Source: Amycolatopsis coloradensis
Lineage (GTDB): Bacteria > Actinomycetota > Actinomycetes > Mycobacteriales > Pseudonocardiaceae
Length of the DNA: 64,000 nt
Assembly: GCF_001953865.1 (NCBI RefSeq)
Contig: NZ_MQUQ01000004.1
Span: 277,007 to 341,006, forward strand
Direction: 5' to 3'
A program made the position numbers and the translations under genes. Shown here piece after piece: positions 16,796 to 24,875 of this stretch; within the stretch, counting starts at the first letter, position 1, and every line of letters starts with the position of its first letter. The notes beneath the pieces were generated by a model. It searched no databases. It was not told the DNA's origin and saw only the letters and a list, made by a program, of their open reading frames with translations.

Positions 16796-16990
16796 TCACG
16801 ACCCCGTCGACGGCATGAACGAAGGGAGCGCGCCGAGGCTGTGCCGCACGGCCTCGGCGCCGTACTCGAACATCTGCCGCTCGTAATCGCCGACCGCTCT
16901 CCAGGCCCTGGCGGCCCTCGATCAGGCAGCGGCACACCAGATCCGCGTCACGCAGGGCACCCGCGCCTAGCGCAGGGACCGGGCAGCACT
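16796..16990 (-). pseudogene. C-terminal remnant of an FAD-dependent monooxygenase
   Basis: Two minus-strand frames, offset by a frameshift near 16910, read GALRDADLVCRCLIEGRQGL and then AVGDYERQMFEYGAEAVRHS with SLGALPSFMPSTG before a stop at 16796. Together they match the end of UbiH/PHBH-type FAD monooxygenases (G..ALRDA..L...L... then YE..M..YG..AV..S). The GDAAH flavin motif expected just upstream is missing. The fragment is non-functional. Confidence 0.55.
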
Positions 16991-17041
16991 CCCCGGCTGA
17001 TCGAAGTATCTCGTCAGGTTTCAAGAGATTCCCGAGCCGAC

Positions 17042-17085
17042 GGGAATAGTTCCCCTACCTACCGGGAAAGCGCCGAACCTAGCCT
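17042..17085 (+). promoter_or_regulatory. Cluster promoter element 1 (TTCCCC-N8-GGGAAA, TAGCCT)
   Basis: GGGAATAGTTCCC is a perfect palindrome at 17042-17054. TTCCCC (17050-17055) and GGGAAA (17064-17069) form a second inverted repeat, and a TAGCCT -10-like box lies at 17080-17085. The same elements, with 24 bp between TTCCCC and TAGCCT, recur at 28793-28836 in front of the cupin operon. It probably drives the forward operon starting at 17196 and binds a cluster regulator. Confidence 0.65.
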
Positions 17086-17195
17086 TTGGGCCACCGGTCG
17101 GCCATGTCGGCGACGCTCGCTTTCACACCATGGACTGGGCCCGCGCCGGTGCGTTTCGTGAACCACCGCGGGTATCCGAAAATGGAGGTGGATGT

Positions 17196-17342
17196 GTGAC
17201 CGAGCAAGAAACCGGCGAACAGGCGATCGGCACCGAGCCGAACGGCCCGAGTGACCGCGCGGAAAAAGACGGTCCTTCCCTGGAGCACACCGTACCGGCC
17301 GAGGCGTGGCCGCGGGCGTCGATGAGGGACGTGGTCGGATGA
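17196..17342 (+). CDS. 48-residue acidic peptide, first gene of the cluster operon (candidate precursor or carrier)
   Basis: A GTG start 7 bp after GGAGGTG opens a 48-codon gene that ends with an ATGA overlap into the exporter gene, so it is almost certainly translated. The peptide is Glu/Asp/Pro/Gly-rich (begins MTEQETGEQAIG) and ends AEAWPRASMRDVVG. It has no Cys, no signal peptide and no LysW-type EDWGE tail. It is encoded directly ahead of an exporter and two ATP-grasp ligases. That is the arrangement expected of a ribosomal precursor or of a carrier peptide extended at its C terminus, but no known family is recognised. A merely regulatory leader peptide is the alternative. Confidence 0.6.
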   Translation: MTEQETGEQAIGTEPNGPSDRAEKDGPSLEHTVPAEAWPRASMRDVVG

Positions 17343-18604
17343 CCGGCGTCAAGCGGACCGGCGTCTTCGCCGTGCTGCGGGAGACCCCGGCCCCGGTCAG
17401 ATACCTGCTCGGCGGCATGCTCGTCAACCAGCTCGGCGCGTTCGTCCAGACGTTCCTGATCCTCTATCTGACCTTCCGGGGCACCTCGGTCGGCTTCGCC
17501 GGGGTCTGCCTCGCCGCGTACAGCGTGGGGGCGATCTTCGGCGCCATGCTCGGCGGCGAACTGACCCACCGGTTCGGCGGCAGGGCCACGATCGTGACGG
17601 TGATGACGTGCGCGGCGCCGCTCATCGCGTCCATCCCGCTGGTCTGGGGCACGCCCCCGGTACTGCTCGTGGTGATCGCGCTTTCGGGGCTGTCGATCCA
17701 GGCGTACCGGCCGGCGGCGGCGGTGCTGCTCGCCGAGCTCATGCCGGAAGAGCACAAGGTCATGGGTTTCTCGATGATGCGCATCGCGCTGAACATCGGC
17801 GCCGCCGTGGCTCCGCTGCTCGCCGCCGTACTCATCCAGATGAACTGGGACCTGTTGTTCTGGCTGGACGGCGCGACCGCGGGACTGTGGGCGTTGCTGG
17901 CGTTCGTGTTGCTGCCGAAACGGGTCGCGACCCCGCACAGTGCCGAGTCCGATGGCACGCCCGCGCCCGCCATGAGCGCCCGCGCGGTGTACGGGAAAAT
18001 GGTCCGCGACACCCGCTTCCTGTGCTATCTGGCGGCAGGCGTGTTCGGCATGATCGTCTACGCCGGGTCGATCGCGGTGCTGCCGTTGAACATCGTCTCC
18101 GCCGGCTACCCGGTCGGGTTGTACAGCACGGTGCTGGTGATCTCCTCGGTCGTGCTGATCACCTGCGAACTGAAGATCACCACGTACATCGTGCGGATCC
18201 CGAAGTATCTCGCCGGCCTGTTCGGCAATCTGGTCAGCGGGGTCGGGTTCGTCCTTTATGGACTGATCGCGGAGCATCCGTTCTTCGTGGTGGCGGGCGC
18301 GTTGCTGGCGGTGTCCGGGCTGATGATCCACGGACCGAGCACGGCCGCCCATCCGGCCACTTTCCCGGTGGAGCTGAGAAGCCGCTACATCGCGACGAAG
18401 GAGACGTTGTCCGGTCTGGCCGCGACGATCGGTCCGATCCTCGGACTGTTCCTCTGGAGCACTTTCGGCGGGCCGGTGTTCTGGGGCTTCTGCGCGCTGT
18501 TGTCCTTCATCGCCGGATCGATGCACATCTACGGCCTCGGGCAGCCGCCCGTGCCGGAGCCGGTGGCCGAGCCCGAACCGGAAGTCGTGGGAGAGCGACC
18601 ATGA
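17339..18604 (+). CDS. MFS transporter, probable exporter of the cluster product
   Basis: The product is 421 residues with about 12 hydrophobic segments. It shows the MFS cytoplasmic loop signature GGELTHRFGGRATI between segments 2 and 3 and a central charged loop near residue 205 (RVATPHSAESDG). The start ATG overlaps the peptide gene stop and its own stop overlaps the next ATG (ATGA). Tight coupling to biosynthetic genes suggests export of, or self-resistance to, the product. A Pro/Glu-rich cytoplasmic tail (PVPEPVAEPEPE) closes the protein. Confidence 0.88.
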   Translation: MTGVKRTGVFAVLRETPAPVRYLLGGMLVNQLGAFVQTFLILYLTFRGTSVGFAGVCLAAYSVGAIFGAMLGGELTHRFGGRATIVTVMTCAAPLIASIPLVWGTPPVLLVVIALSGLSIQAYRPAAAVLLAELMPEEHKVMGFSMMRIALNIGAAVAPLLAAVLIQMNWDLLFWLDGATAGLWALLAFVLLPKRVATPHSAESDGTPAPAMSARAVYGKMVRDTRFLCYLAAGVFGMIVYAGSIAVLPLNIVSAGYPVGLYSTVLVISSVVLITCELKITTYIVRIPKYLAGLFGNLVSGVGFVLYGLIAEHPFFVVAGALLAVSGLMIHGPSTAAHPATFPVELRSRYIATKETLSGLAATIGPILGLFLWSTFGGPVFWGFCALLSFIAGSMHIYGLGQPPVPEPVAEPEPEVVGERP

Positions 18605-19917
18605 ACGAAGCCAACGGTGTGCTGCTGGTCATCGGCAGCGGGTTGAAGCTGTATCGCGAATACCTCGTCTCGTCCATCCACCGGTGCGCCCGCGCGGCCG
18701 GACTCGGCCTCGTGCTGCTGAACAATCTCAAACCCACCTGGCAGCACGCCTACTTCGACGAGATCGTCCACACCGACGTGTTCGACGCGGACGAGATGCT
18801 CGCCGCCGCCCGCGAAGTCGCCGGACGGCACCGGATCGCCGGCCTGATGTGCTGGGACGAACCGGTCGTGCTCGCCGCGGGTGAACTCGCCGCCGAACTC
18901 GGGGTCCCCGGGTTGAGCGTGGACGGCGTCCGCGGCTGCCGCGACAAGAACCGCACCCGGACCGTGCTGACCGCCGAAGGGCTGCCACAACCGGGTTACG
19001 CCCTGACCACCTCCCTGGACGAGGCCCGCGCCGCGGCTGCCCGGATCGGGTACCCGGTGGTGCTCAAGCCGAGGGCCATGGGCGCGAGCATCGGCGTGGT
19101 GTACGCCGCCGACGAGTCCGAAGTGGACGCCGCGTTCGGCGTCGCCATGGGCGCGGCCACCGTCGACCAGAGCCGCTACGGCGGGGGCGCGATCGTGGAG
19201 GGCTACGTCTCCGGTCCGGAGATCAGCATCGACGCCGCCGTGCACAAGGGCGAGTACCTGCCGATGTTCGTGGCCCGCAAGCAAACCGGCGACCAGCCGT
19301 ATTTCGAGGAGGTCGGGCACGTCGTCGACGCCGACGATCCGCTGCTGCACGACACCGAACTGATGGACGTCCTGACCCGGGCGCACCGCGCGCTCGGCGT
19401 GGCGGACGGCATCACCCACACCGAGGTCCGGCTGACCGACCGCGGCCCGCTGATCATCGAGGTCAACGGCCGCCTCGGCGGCGACCTGATCCCGTTCCTC
19501 GGCCGGACCGCCACCGGTATCGACCCCGGCGAGATCCTGTTCGCCGTCACGACCGGGCAGCGCCCGGCCGTCACCCTGACCCGGCACGCGGTCGCCGGCA
19601 TCCGGTTCGGCTATCCGGACCACGACTGCCTTGTCCACGAGGTCACGGTCCCGGGCGAAGCACCCGGCCTGGTACTCGCGTCGCCGATGATCGATCCGGG
19701 CAGCACCTTGCGCTTGCCTCCAGGCGGCTACCTGGCCAGGCACTCGTTCGTGGTGTGCGAGGCAGGCGACCCGGAAACCTGCGCGCAGCGACTGGACACG
19801 GCCGCCGCCCTGGTGCGGATCGACGCCGATCCGGTGGACCCACCAGCACCCGGTACCGCCTTCGAGATGCCCGCCGGGCTGCTCGACGTCGACGAACACG
19901 AGGGAGTTTCCGCATGA
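18601..19917 (+). CDS. ATP-grasp carboxylate-amine ligase 1
   Basis: The 438-residue protein has the three-part ATP-grasp layout. It comprises a preATP-grasp Rossmann region (1-110), the ATP-clamp strand GYPVVLKPRAMGASIGVVYA (about residue 150) and the hinge GGGAIVEGYVSGPEISIDAA. The Mg-binding acidic ITHTEVRLTDRGPLIIEVNG and RLGGDLIP lie near residue 280. These residues match amino-acid ligases of the dapdiamide/BacD/carnosine-synthase type, which form an amide (or hydrazide) from a carboxylate via acyl phosphate. It overlaps both neighbours by 4 bp. Substrates are unknown. In context they may be a hydrazino or N-hydroxy amino acid and a partner amino acid or peptide. Confidence 0.88.
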   Translation: MNEANGVLLVIGSGLKLYREYLVSSIHRCARAAGLGLVLLNNLKPTWQHAYFDEIVHTDVFDADEMLAAAREVAGRHRIAGLMCWDEPVVLAAGELAAELGVPGLSVDGVRGCRDKNRTRTVLTAEGLPQPGYALTTSLDEARAAAARIGYPVVLKPRAMGASIGVVYAADESEVDAAFGVAMGAATVDQSRYGGGAIVEGYVSGPEISIDAAVHKGEYLPMFVARKQTGDQPYFEEVGHVVDADDPLLHDTELMDVLTRAHRALGVADGITHTEVRLTDRGPLIIEVNGRLGGDLIPFLGRTATGIDPGEILFAVTTGQRPAVTLTRHAVAGIRFGYPDHDCLVHEVTVPGEAPGLVLASPMIDPGSTLRLPPGGYLARHSFVVCEAGDPETCAQRLDTAAALVRIDADPVDPPAPGTAFEMPAGLLDVDEHEGVSA

Positions 19918-21173
19918 CCATGACCGAGCCCGTCCGCACCGATGTGCCGCTGACCGGCGCGCAGATCCTCGCGAACGCCAAGGCACTCGCGCCGATCCTG
20001 CGTGAGCGGGCCGCGGAGATCGAAAAGAACCGGAGCCTGCCCGCGGACGTGGTCCAGTCGCTGCGCGACGCCGGCGTCTTCCGGATCGGTTTCAGCCGGG
20101 ACTGGGGCGGCCCCCACATGACCTCGATGGAGCAGACCGAGGTGATCGAGGCGCTTTCCCACGGCGACGCGTCCGTCGGCTGGTGCGCCAAACTCGGCTC
20201 GGACATCGGCCTGCACGCCAACTTCATCGACCAGGACGAGGCGCGCCGGATGTTCACCAGCCTCGACATGCATTCCGCGGGGGTGCTGCCGGTGACCGGG
20301 CGCGCGGACCGGGTCCCCGGCGGCTACCGGCTCACCGGCCGGTGGGGGTTCGGCAGCGGCTCGACCCACGCCGACTGGGTCGCCTCCGGCGCCATGGTGT
20401 TCGAAAACGGCGAGCCCTACGCCAGCCCGGACGGCAGCAATCCGCACGAGTCGCGCCTGTTCATGGTGCCGGGTGACCAGATCGAATCCGTCGACAACTG
20501 GTACACCCTCGGCCTGTGCGGTTCCGGCAGCAGCGACTACACGATCACGGACGTCTTCGTCCCGGAGAACCACTCCCTGACGTTCGACAACCCGAAGGTC
20601 CCCAACGGACCGCTGGTGCAGCCGGACGTGATCCAGCGCAGCATGTGCGGCGTCCCGCTCGGCGTGGCGAGGGCCGCGCTGGACTACGTCCGCGGTCTCA
20701 CCATCGAGCGGGTCGACATGCTGAAGGGCTCCCCGTGGCGGATGAGCGGGCTCGCCTGGAAGGACAACGAACACATCCAGATCACGTTGGCCGAATGCGA
20801 GGCCGACTACAGCACGACACGCGCCGGGGTGTACCGGGCGCTGGAGCGGCAGTGGGAGGTCACCGCCGACGGGATCGGCACGCTGGACGATCTCACCCCC
20901 GACGAGCGGGTCGCCCCGGCGCTGACCGGCTGGCAGGCGTTCCAGATGTCCAAGCGGGTCGTGCAGCGGCTCGCCGATCTGCTCGGCACCGCGGCGATCC
21001 GGTCGGGCGACCCGATGAACCGGTGGCTGCGGGACTCGATGACCATGGCCATGCACCCGACCGCGCGGGACCGCGTCACCCAGACGGTCGGCGCGCATCT
21101 GGTCGGCGCCAGGCCTTCCATGCGGTTCATGCTCGGCATCGTGGACAAGCCCAAGACCGAGTCCGATGAGTGA
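19914..21173 (+). CDS. Acyl-CoA-dehydrogenase-like flavin monooxygenase
   Basis: The 419-residue protein has an acyl-CoA dehydrogenase fold. The N-terminal helical domain starts LRERAAEIEKNRSLPADVVQ. The beta domain reads GYRLTGRWGFGSGSTHADWV, and the C-terminal helical bundle has QRLADLLGTAAIRSGDPMNR. The sequence is closest in style to group D flavin monooxygenases (HsaA, indole-acetate hydroxylase and N-oxygenase types), not to true CoA dehydrogenases, because the catalytic Glu region is replaced and GSGSTHADW is typical of the former. It would use FADH2/FMNH2 from a reductase not encoded here. It sits between the two ligases and overlaps both, so it probably hydroxylates or desaturates the intermediate. 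Confidence 0.82.
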   Translation: MTMTEPVRTDVPLTGAQILANAKALAPILRERAAEIEKNRSLPADVVQSLRDAGVFRIGFSRDWGGPHMTSMEQTEVIEALSHGDASVGWCAKLGSDIGLHANFIDQDEARRMFTSLDMHSAGVLPVTGRADRVPGGYRLTGRWGFGSGSTHADWVASGAMVFENGEPYASPDGSNPHESRLFMVPGDQIESVDNWYTLGLCGSGSSDYTITDVFVPENHSLTFDNPKVPNGPLVQPDVIQRSMCGVPLGVARAALDYVRGLTIERVDMLKGSPWRMSGLAWKDNEHIQITLAECEADYSTTRAGVYRALERQWEVTADGIGTLDDLTPDERVAPALTGWQAFQMSKRVVQRLADLLGTAAIRSGDPMNRWLRDSMTMAMHPTARDRVTQTVGAHLVGARPSMRFMLGIVDKPKTESDE

Positions 21174-22416
21174 GCGGCCCATCCTGGTCGTCGGGTTCGT
21201 GACGCCGGTGCTGCGGGCACTGATCGGCGCCGAACCCGACGGCTCGGTCGTCCTTGTCGAAGAGCCGGACGTCGTCCGCAAACGGGACATACGCGCGAAA
21301 CTGGCCGGGTCTCCCCTCGTCCGTGAACTGATCGAGTGGGAGCACGCCAAACCCGGCACGGCCGACGCGTTCTACGCCACCCACCGCGACCTGAACCCGG
21401 TCGCGGTGGTCCCGCTCATCGAGTACGCCACCCCGTTCGCCGCCCGGCTCGCCGAACGTTACGGCGTGCCGGGCGCGAGCCTCGGCGCCGCGCTGACCTT
21501 GCGGGACAAGGCTTTGCTGCGGCAGGTCAGCGCGGCCGCCGGGGTGCCGAATCCGGAGAGCGCCACGGTGACCTGCCCGGCGGACGTGCTGGCGTTCATG
21601 CGTGCGCGGCCCGGCCCGGTGGTGCTCAAGCCGACGAACCGGCAGGCCGCCGTTGGCACCCAGATCATCCAGGACCCGGCGGAGGTCGAGCAGGCCTGGG
21701 CGAACTGTGTCGAGCAGGACGAGGGCGTCTTCGTCCCCGACCGGCCGATGGAACTGCGCATGCTGGCCGAGCGGTACGTGCCCGGACCCGAGTACAGCGT
21801 CGAGATGCTCGTCCGCGGCGGACGGCAGTTGTTCGCCAACGTCACCGGCAAGCAGCTCTATCCGGGCCCGCGGCCGGTGGAGCTGGCGCATATCGTGCCC
21901 GCCGACATACCCGACGACCTCACCGAGACCCTGGCGGAACTGACCCGTCAGGTCGTCGCGGCCGTCGGGTTCGTCGACGGCATCCTGCACTGCGAATGGA
22001 TCGTCGCCGACGGTGTGCCGTTCCTCGTCGAATGCGCGGGCCGGATCGCCGGGGACGGCATCCTGGAAATCATCGACCACGCCTATCCGATCAAGCTGCT
22101 GCGTTCGTACTTCGCCATGATGCGCGGCGAAACCCTGCCCGAGCTGCCCCGTCGCGCCACCGGCGGCGCGGCCGTGCGGTTCGTTCCCATGGAGCCCGGC
22201 GTGATCGACGCCGTGCTGGGCGTCGAGCAGGCCCGTCAGGTGGAAGGCGTGTTCCTCGTCGACCTCCAGGTCGGTCCCGGCCACCGGTCCACCGGGCTAC
22301 GCAGCTCTTGGGACCGCTCGGGCCTCGTCATGGCGGAGGCGGACTCTCCGGCCGAAGCCCTGCAACGCGCCGAAAAGGCCGCCGGCCTGATCCGGATCGA
22401 GGTCCGCCCAGAGTAA
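21166..22416 (+). CDS. ATP-grasp carboxylate-amine ligase 2
   Basis: The 416-residue protein overlaps the previous gene by 8 bp. ATP-grasp features are PGPVVLKPTNRQAAVGTQII (about residue 148), ERYVPGPEYSVEMLVRGG and the metal-binding stretch HCEWIVADGVPFLVECAGRI with GDGILEII around residue 278. It is only distantly similar to ligase 1, so the pair probably makes two different amide bonds rather than being a duplication. The N-terminal 100 residues resemble the pre-grasp domain of carnosine-synthase-like ligases. It is the last gene of the operon, ending at a perfect hairpin shared with the convergent operon. Confidence 0.87.
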   Translation: MSERPILVVGFVTPVLRALIGAEPDGSVVLVEEPDVVRKRDIRAKLAGSPLVRELIEWEHAKPGTADAFYATHRDLNPVAVVPLIEYATPFAARLAERYGVPGASLGAALTLRDKALLRQVSAAAGVPNPESATVTCPADVLAFMRARPGPVVLKPTNRQAAVGTQIIQDPAEVEQAWANCVEQDEGVFVPDRPMELRMLAERYVPGPEYSVEMLVRGGRQLFANVTGKQLYPGPRPVELAHIVPADIPDDLTETLAELTRQVVAAVGFVDGILHCEWIVADGVPFLVECAGRIAGDGILEIIDHAYPIKLLRSYFAMMRGETLPELPRRATGGAAVRFVPMEPGVIDAVLGVEQARQVEGVFLVDLQVGPGHRSTGLRSSWDRSGLVMAEADSPAEALQRAEKAAGLIRIEVRPE

Positions 22417-22419
22417 CGC

Positions 22420-22480
22420 GAAGTACGTGAAGGCCCCCTTCCTTGCGTCTAGCGCAAGGAAGGGGGCCTTCACGTACTTC
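22420..22480. terminator. Perfect 28-bp hairpin repeat, copy 2 (bidirectional terminator)
   Basis: A 28-bp stem without mismatch surrounds a TCTAG loop. The stem includes GAAGTACGTGAAGGCCCC and its complement. It lies exactly between the convergent ends of the forward (22416) and reverse (22517) operons of the cluster. The same repeat with two mismatches is at 9594-9650. Confidence 0.8.
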
Positions 22481-22516
22481 ACATCGCGCGGCTTGGAGGC
22501 GCAACTCGCCGTTGGG

Positions 22517-23821
22517 TCAGCGGCGGAAGCGGCGGAACGCGGCGGCCGTGAGCGCGGCGACGGCGGAGGCGCCCGCGTACTTGAGGATGCGGTGCTGGCG
22601 GGTGGCACGGTGCTGGGCCTGGGCGTACGGGATGGTCGTGTTGGTGACCATGGCGTGGAGCGGCATCCAGCGGTGCCGGAGCACCTTCTCCAGGAGGGTG
22701 TCGCAGGCCCGCTCGAGACGGACCGCCGGGGAGCGCACGGTGTCGCGTAGCTCGGCGAAGTTGCGGTGGGACATGGCGGCCAAGGCGTCGGTGTTCGGCT
22801 TGCGGCGGGTGTAGTAGCGAGCCAGGGCCGCCGTCGTGTCACCGGTGTGGTGGGCGAGGCTGGCCGTCAGCTCCAGCGCGTCCTCGAAGGCCGAATTCAT
22901 CCCCTGCGCCAAGAACGGGTAGACGGCGTGGCAGGCGTCGCCGATCAGCACCACCTTGCCCTCGTGGACCCACGGGGCGGTGCTGACGGTGACGAGGTTG
23001 AAGGTGGGTTGCCGCAGGAACGTCTCGCCGAGGTCGGGGACCAGCGACAGGACGTCGGGGAAATACTCGCGGAACAAGGATTCCACGTCCGACGGCGTCC
23101 GCAGCGAGTCGAAGCCGTGGGTGCCGTGGAACGGGAGGACGCAGGAACAGGTGAAGGAACCGTCGCGGTTGGGGTGGGCGAACATCATGATGTCGCCGCG
23201 GGGCCAGAGATGGAAGACGTCGTCGGCCATGCGGTGGGTGCCGTCGGCGGCCGCCGGGATGTGGAGTTCGCGCCAGCCCCATTCGAGGTAGTGCTGCGAG
23301 AACTCCGCGCGTTGATCGTGGTGCATGGACCGGCGGACGGCCGAGAACGCGCCGTCCGCGCCCACCACGACGTCCGGCTTCACCACGAGGCTCCGCCCGT
23401 CCGGGTCCACAAAGGACACCGATGGCAGGTCCCGGTCGACCCCCGTGCACCGCGTGTCGAACACGAACCGCACACCCGGGACCCGGCAGGCCGCGTCCAC
23501 CAGCAGCGCGCTCAGGTCCTGGCGCTGGATGGCCAGGATGCCGCCCTCGCCGTAGGCCGAGAACCGCAGTCCGCCGTCGAGGTTGTGCAGCATCCGCCCG
23601 TGCATCGGCACGACGAGCCGCTTCACCTCCTCCGACAACCCCAGGCTGTCCAACGCGGCCAGGCCACGCCGGGACAGCCCGAGATTCATGGACGTCACCG
23701 CGCTGGCCATCTCGCGCGGATCCGGCCTGCGGTCGTACACCGTCACCGCGTGTCCTTGTCTGCCCAGCGAAAGCGCCAGGAAGGCGCCCGCCATGCCGGC
23801 ACCCACAATCGCGAACTCCAC
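22517..23821 (-). CDS. Kynurenine-3-monooxygenase-like FAD monooxygenase with C-terminal anchor
   Basis: The 434-residue protein starts at GTG 23821, 9 bp after AAGGAG. FAD is bound by GAGMAGAFLALSLGRQGH (residues 7-24), GADGAFSAVRRSM (about 157) and IGDACHAVYPFLAQGMNSAF (about 291), the last being the hallmark of kynurenine 3-monooxygenase (KMO). TSMNLGLSRRGLAALDSLG also matches KMO. As in KMO, the C terminus has a hydrophobic helix (KYAGASAVAALTAAAF) that may tether it to the membrane. It should hydroxylate an aromatic or similar amine-bearing substrate with NADPH and O2. No tryptophan-cleaving genes are nearby, so kynurenine itself may not be the substrate. It is last in the reverse operon. 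Confidence 0.82.
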   Translation of the reverse strand: MEFAIVGAGMAGAFLALSLGRQGHAVTVYDRRPDPREMASAVTSMNLGLSRRGLAALDSLGLSEEVKRLVVPMHGRMLHNLDGGLRFSAYGEGGILAIQRQDLSALLVDAACRVPGVRFVFDTRCTGVDRDLPSVSFVDPDGRSLVVKPDVVVGADGAFSAVRRSMHHDQRAEFSQHYLEWGWRELHIPAAADGTHRMADDVFHLWPRGDIMMFAHPNRDGSFTCSCVLPFHGTHGFDSLRTPSDVESLFREYFPDVLSLVPDLGETFLRQPTFNLVTVSTAPWVHEGKVVLIGDACHAVYPFLAQGMNSAFEDALELTASLAHHTGDTTAALARYYTRRKPNTDALAAMSHRNFAELRDTVRSPAVRLERACDTLLEKVLRHRWMPLHAMVTNTTIPYAQAQHRATRQHRILKYAGASAVAALTAAAFRRFRR

Positions 23822-23840
23822 TACTCACTCTCCTTGTCGT

Positions 23841-24875
23841 TCACGCACTGACCTCCATGACAGCGCCGAGGATTTCCTTGGCGACGAGTGGCGCGGTGCC
23901 GAAACCCGACCCGCCGCAAGCCGGCCGGGACCACACCGACGGGTGGACCCGGGTGAGCACCGGGCCGCCGGTGCCGGGATCGGTCGCGTAGTGGCAGTCC
24001 CGTACGGCGACCACGGTGTAGTCCGCGGCGTCGGTGAGGATCGGTTCGGCGAGCAACCGGTCGGCCCACGGCTCCCGGTCGGTGTCCACAGTGGACGCGA
24101 CTACTCGGCACACCGCGTCCGAGCTGATCTTGAGCAGGGTGCCGCCGCCGGGAGGCAGCAGCCAGGCCCGGCGGTCGGCACCGATCCGGCCGACCCCGGG
24201 CGCCGACGCCCACCAATCGGCCAGGTGCCGCGGCGGGCTCAGGTAGACCATCGTCTGGCGATAAAGGACGACGGGTGGCCCGGTCAGCTCGGTGGCCCAC
24301 GGCCCGGCCGCGACCAGGACGAGATCCGCGCTGACGACCGTCCCGTCGGCCAGCGTCACCCCGTGGTCCTCGACGGCGACGACGACGCGTCCCGGCCGCA
24401 GCACCACCGCGGGATGCGCGGCGAGCCATTCGGCGGCCGCGCGCAGGAACCGATCGGCCAGCAGTACCCCGGCGCCGGGATCGCGCACCCCTCGGTTCCC
24501 GGCCGGGAACACCACGGGCGGCAGGGCGTCCGGCGGGACGACGGTCGCGGACACCCCCGCCTGCCCCGCGGTGTCGAGCGCCTGCCCGAGCTCGTCCGGG
24601 GTGCCCGCGGTGACCACCCCGACCGGCCGGAAGATCCTGGTCCGCAGCAACACTTCCAGCTCCAGCCACCGACGGCGGGCCTCGGCCATCCGCAGGGTGC
24701 CGTCGACGTCGTCCGGCCGCAATACCCGCAGCACCCGGTGCTGGTCGGACGACGTCGACGCGGGATTCGGGACGGGACCGCGATCGAGCACGGTGACGCG
24801 GTGGCCCGCCCGCGCGCACCCGATCGCGGTCACCAGCCCGGTCACCCCCGCTCCCACGACGACGACCGTGGCCAT
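23841..24875 (-). CDS. DAO/glycine-oxidase-type FAD oxidoreductase
   Basis: The 344-residue protein opens with a dinucleotide fold (ATVVVVGAGVTGLVTAIGCA) and has the DAO-family layout. This includes SSDQHRVLRVL near residue 42, the second FAD contact DLVLVAAGPWATELTG near 195 and a C-terminal CGGSGFGTAPLVAKEIL. Its start overlaps the stop of the MetRS-like gene by one base. In triacsin and s56-p1 pathways a DAO-type flavoenzyme cleaves the lysine-glycine hydrazine adduct to hydrazinoacetic acid. This gene is placed to do the same step. That role is inferred from family plus context; it could instead oxidise another amino acid. Confidence 0.82.
   Translation of the reverse strand: MATVVVVGAGVTGLVTAIGCARAGHRVTVLDRGPVPNPASTSSDQHRVLRVLRPDDVDGTLRMAEARRRWLELEVLLRTRIFRPVGVVTAGTPDELGQALDTAGQAGVSATVVPPDALPPVVFPAGNRGVRDPGAGVLLADRFLRAAAEWLAAHPAVVLRPGRVVVAVEDHGVTLADGTVVSADLVLVAAGPWATELTGPPVVLYRQTMVYLSPPRHLADWWASAPGVGRIGADRRAWLLPPGGGTLLKISSDAVCRVVASTVDTDREPWADRLLAEPILTDAADYTVVAVRDCHYATDPGTGGPVLTRVHPSVWSRPACGGSGFGTAPLVAKEILGAVMEVSA

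Noticed and set aside
17339..19917. Lanthipeptide or siderophore interpretation of the 17-32 kb cluster
   Set aside because: No lanthipeptide cyclase, NRPS or IucA/C synthetase is present. The N-hydroxylase is coupled to a MetRS-like ligase instead.
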